Source: Bacteroidota bacterium (GTDB taxonomy: Bacteria > Bacteroidota > Bacteroidia > Flavobacteriales_D > Crocinitomicaceae). Taken from it: a stretch of 7,210 nt of DNA. Both the position numbers and the translations under genes were made by a program. The notes under the pieces were generated by a model that was not told where the DNA came from, searched no databases, and was given only the letters and a program-made list of their open reading frames with translations. The DNA lies in the NCBI GenBank assembly GCA_018825925.1, contig JAHKAT010000338.1, positions 1 through 7,210 on the forward strand. Direction: 5' to 3'. Position 1 is the stretch's first letter; the number at the start of each line of letters is the position of its first letter. Shown here piece by piece: positions 5,197 to 7,210 of the stretch.

Positions 5197-5873
5197 TGTT
5201 TTTAGAAAATAATTTAAAAGGTTTGTGTGATACGCACGGATTGAAATATCAAGATTTCTTGAGTGATATGGACGTTGATGATGTCAACGAGTTAACCATT
5301 TACGATATAATAGCAATTTGCGAAGAATACGAGTTAGACCTTCAATCATTATTGTTTAAAACATTGTTTAAAACACATAGTTGGAAGTCTAAATTGGACC
5401 AAATTAAATTGTTGATTCTAGATGTTGATGGGGTATTGACAGATGGTGGAATGTACGTTACTGAAAATGGTGATCAGATGAAAAAATTCAACACCAAAGA
5501 TGGAATGGCCATTATGCATTTGACGAAAAAAGATTTTCAAGTAGGAATTGCCTCTAGCGGCTTTAAAGATGGGCTGATTAAGGAAAGAGCAAAACTTCTT
5601 GGAATTCAAAATTGCTATGTGGGACGCGATCCGAAAATGGACGTAATTTCTCAATGGTGTATGGATTTAAGAATCGAACCTAAAAATGTGGCCATAATAG
5701 GGGATGACATCAACGATTTGGCGGTCATTCGTAAAGTTGGATTTTCAGCGGCACCCTCAGATGCAGTAAATTTAGTTAAAGGCGCTGTGGATGTTGTGCT
5801 CAATGCGAAAGGCGGAGCAGGCTGCGTTCGCGAGTTTATTGATAATTATCTTCTAAGTCAACCGATAGAATAA
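5196..5873 (+). CDS. KdsC-like HAD phosphatase with N-terminal helical extension
   Basis: This is a 225-aa protein. Residues 70-225 form a complete C0-type HAD phosphatase of the KdsC/YrbI family, which removes the phosphate from 3-deoxy-ulosonate phosphates such as KDO-8-P or KDN-9-P. Motif I is L-D76-V-D78-G-V-L-T-D-G. The substrate-loop segment is F-N-T-K-D-G-M-A-I, motif II is I-A-S-S-G (118-122), the motif III Lys is K147, motif IV is G-D170-D171-I-N-D174, and the conserved tail is G-G-A-G-C-V-R-E. Motif II differs from the I-I-T-G of typical KdsC, suggesting a paralogue rather than the LPS enzyme. Residues 1-69 are an extra acidic helical region not found in KdsC; T-I-Y-D-I-I-A-I-C-E-E-Y-E-L-D-L-Q-S-L-L (34-53) resembles the last helices of XRE-type HTH domains. 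A perfect 12-bp tandem repeat encodes LFKT-LFKT (53-60) in the linker. The start codon shares one base with the upstream stop (TAATG). Confidence 0.87.
   Translation: MFLENNLKGLCDTHGLKYQDFLSDMDVDDVNELTIYDIIAICEEYELDLQSLLFKTLFKTHSWKSKLDQIKLLILDVDGVLTDGGMYVTENGDQMKKFNTKDGMAIMHLTKKDFQVGIASSGFKDGLIKERAKLLGIQNCYVGRDPKMDVISQWCMDLRIEPKNVAIIGDDINDLAVIRKVGFSAAPSDAVNLVKGAVDVVLNAKGGAGCVREFIDNYLLSQPIE
5351..5374 (+). repeat. Perfect 12-bp tandem duplication within the phosphatase gene
   Basis: The unit ATTGTTTAAAAC occurs twice back to back (5351-5362 and 5363-5374), with one further matching base at 5375. It keeps the reading frame and encodes LFKT twice, at the junction between the N-terminal extension and the HAD domain. 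Confidence 0.9.
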
Positions 5874-7093
5874 TGGATAAAATAAAAATCGGAATTTTAA
5901 GAGAAGGGAAAGTTCCTCCGGACAAAAGAGTCCCGTTCACACCGCAACAATGTTTGTTGGTGCAGGAACAATATGCACATGTCGAGATAGTAGTGCAATG
6001 TAGTCCAATTAGGGCTTTCGGTGATGAAGAGTATAGTTCTTTAGGGATAAAAGTGCAAGAGGATTTGTCCGAATGTGATATTTTGATGGGGGTTAAAGAA
6101 GTAAATGTTTCGGATTTAATACCTGGGAAGAAATTTTTGTTTTTTTCTCATACCATTAAAAAGCAAAGCTACAATCGTCATTTATTACAGAATATCTTAA
6201 ATAAAAAGATAGAATTAATTGATTACGAGGTTCTTAAAAATCATGAGCGAAAGAGAATTATTGGGTTCGGACGATTTGCGGGTATCGTAGGTGCCTACAA
6301 TGGAATGATGGCTTATGGATTGAAGACAAACTCCTATGTTTTAAAACGTGCACAAGATTGTTTTGATAGAAAAGAATTAGAAAAACAATTAAAATCAATT
6401 GTTTTGCCAACCAATTTCCGACTCGTATTAACAGGGTTTGGCAAGGTAGGTTATGGTGCTAGAGAAATCATTGAACTTCTTGATATTAAGGAAGTCTCCC
6501 CAGAAGAATATTTGAATGAAAACTTCAATGTTCCAATATTTACTCAGTTGGAAACAGGAGATTACTATGTCCGAAAAAAGGATGGAAACTTTGATAAGTC
6601 AGAGTTTTATGGTCAACCAGAACTTTATTCATCCACCTTGCATACCTATATTCAGTCAGCTGATGTCTATATGGCGTGCCATTTTTGGAGTAAAAATTCG
6701 CCAATACTTTTGACAAAATCACATCTAGAAGATTCTAAAAATTTAAAAGTTATCGCAGATATTTCTTGTGATGTAAACGGGCCGATAGCCTCAACGCTTA
6801 GGGCTAGTACCATTAAAGATCCAATTTACGGTTACAATAGAAAAACTGGATTGGAGGATGCTGTGGATAATAGTGATTGTATATCGATTATGGCAGTCGA
6901 TAATTTACCCTGCGAACTTCCTAAAGAGTCTTCAGAGGATTTTGGTAAACAATTGATTGCTAATGTCTTGCCTCATTTGTTAGGGCTGGATGTCGATGGT
7001 ATTATCCAAGGCGGAAAAGAGACAAATAGCGAAGGTAGATTGACAGATGGGTTTTCCTTTTTACAGGATTACGTAGATGGTAAAACGGAATAA
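5873..7093 (+). CDS. Saccharopine/alanine-dehydrogenase-like NAD(P) oxidoreductase (AlaDH/PNT superfamily)
   Basis: This is a 406-aa cytoplasmic protein of the AlaDH/PNT N-terminal-domain family, nearest in appearance to lysine-forming saccharopine dehydrogenases (about 370-400 aa). Characterised members carry out reversible NAD(P)H-linked reductive amination of a 2-oxo acid. The N-terminal domain starts with I-G-I-L-R-E-G and has P-D-K-R19-V-P, G-V-K75-E and F-F-S-H93-T. K75 and H93 fit the catalytic Lys and His known in yeast Lys1. G-F-G-R-F-A-G-I-V-G (131-140) precedes the Rossmann segment L-T-G-F-G-K-V-G-Y-G-A (186-196). The C-terminal part has D-V-Y-M-A-C-H-F-W (264-272), A-D-I-S-C-D (295-300), D-P-I-Y-G-Y and M-A-V-D-N-L-P-C-E-L-P (340-350). 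Substrate identity is not readable: lysine/saccharopine, alanine-like or another oxo acid are all open. The start ATG 5873 shares one base with the phosphatase stop, and the transporter gene follows after 6 nt. Confidence 0.84.
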   Translation: MDKIKIGILREGKVPPDKRVPFTPQQCLLVQEQYAHVEIVVQCSPIRAFGDEEYSSLGIKVQEDLSECDILMGVKEVNVSDLIPGKKFLFFSHTIKKQSYNRHLLQNILNKKIELIDYEVLKNHERKRIIGFGRFAGIVGAYNGMMAYGLKTNSYVLKRAQDCFDRKELEKQLKSIVLPTNFRLVLTGFGKVGYGAREIIELLDIKEVSPEEYLNENFNVPIFTQLETGDYYVRKKDGNFDKSEFYGQPELYSSTLHTYIQSADVYMACHFWSKNSPILLTKSHLEDSKNLKVIADISCDVNGPIASTLRASTIKDPIYGYNRKTGLEDAVDNSDCISIMAVDNLPCELPKESSEDFGKQLIANVLPHLLGLDVDGIIQGGKETNSEGRLTDGFSFLQDYVDGKTE

Positions 7094-7099
7094 ACAAAG

Positions 7100-7210
7100 A
7101 TGATTAAAGGAGATAAGAAAGTAATACGCGGATGGGTTTTTTATGATTGGGCCAATTCTGTGTATAATTTGGTAATCTCCTCGGCTATTTTTCCAATCTT
7201 TTATGACAAC
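7100..7210 (+). CDS. MFS transporter of UMF1/Atg22-like type, N-terminal fragment
   Basis: Only the first 37 codons are in the window; the gene runs off the right edge. After a short basic start (MIKGDKKVIRGW) comes F-Y-D-W-A-N-S-V-Y-N-L-V-I-S-S-A-I-F-P-I-F-Y. This is the hallmark first-helix sequence of UMF1-family major-facilitator proteins (Y-D-W-A-N-S ... I-F-P), the bacterial relatives of the yeast vacuolar amino-acid effluxer Atg22. It would be an inner-membrane transporter; substrate unknown. The start ATG 7100 lies 6 nt after the dehydrogenase stop with no clear Shine-Dalgarno sequence, so it is very likely the next gene of the same operon. Confidence 0.78.
   Translation, partial: MIKGDKKVIRGWVFYDWANSVYNLVISSAIFPIFYDN

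Noticed and set aside
5273..5289. Perfect 6-bp inverted repeat CGTTGA/TCAACG with a 5-nt loop inside the phosphatase gene.
   Set aside because: It is short, lies in coding sequence and has no U-tract; repeats of this size are expected by chance.

Overview
The window is AT-rich bacterial chromosome with densely packed genes and no mobile element, RNA gene or CRISPR array that I can see. Several traits point to Bacteroidota, probably Flavobacteriales. There are two perfect copies of the Bacteroidota sigma -7 box (TAnnTTTG, here TATCTTTG). Shine-Dalgarno sequences are mostly absent. One gene encodes a lipoprotein with a short signal peptide and an LFSC lipobox. The small TerB-like protein and the PNT/saccharopine-dehydrogenase-like protein are types I associate with Flavobacteriia. 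The genus cannot be fixed from the sequence.

Left part (1-2730). The 3' end of a sulfatase/alkaline-phosphatase-superfamily gene runs rightward and converges on a leftward set of three genes: an alpha/beta hydrolase (2730-1891), a TerB-like protein (1901-1500, overlapping the hydrolase by 11 nt) and a 3-hydroxybutyryl-CoA dehydrogenase (1438-545). The dehydrogenase has its own promoter (1453-1482). A strong hairpin between the convergent genes (462-489) looks like a terminator, mainly for the leftward set.

Right part (2731-7210). From a 49-bp divergent intergenic region a tightly coupled rightward operon begins: a small lipoprotein (2780-3181), a ribulose-phosphate-3-epimerase-like TIM barrel fused to a CBS pair (3197-4201), a DAHP-synthase-like enzyme (4198-5196), a KdsC-like HAD phosphatase with an unusual N-terminal extension (5196-5873), a saccharopine/alanine-dehydrogenase-like oxidoreductase (5873-7093) and the first 37 codons of an MFS transporter of the UMF1/Atg22-like type (7100-7210). 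Stops and starts overlap by 4, 1 and 1 nt, and the last gap is 6 nt, so the products are probably made in step.

The operon is the most interesting part. Its enzyme order matches the logic of ulosonic-acid synthesis: sugar-phosphate epimerase or isomerase, then PEP-dependent aldol synthase, then phosphatase. These are followed by a dehydrogenase from a family that reductively aminates 2-oxo acids, and by an exporter-like protein. The CBS pair resembles that of arabinose-5-phosphate isomerase (KdsD) but sits on a different catalytic fold. The synthase keeps its metal ligands and KPRTSP motif but has changed the normally conserved GARN-x-QNF segment. The idea of an undescribed small-molecule pathway is inference; the domain content and gene coupling are read directly from the sequence.
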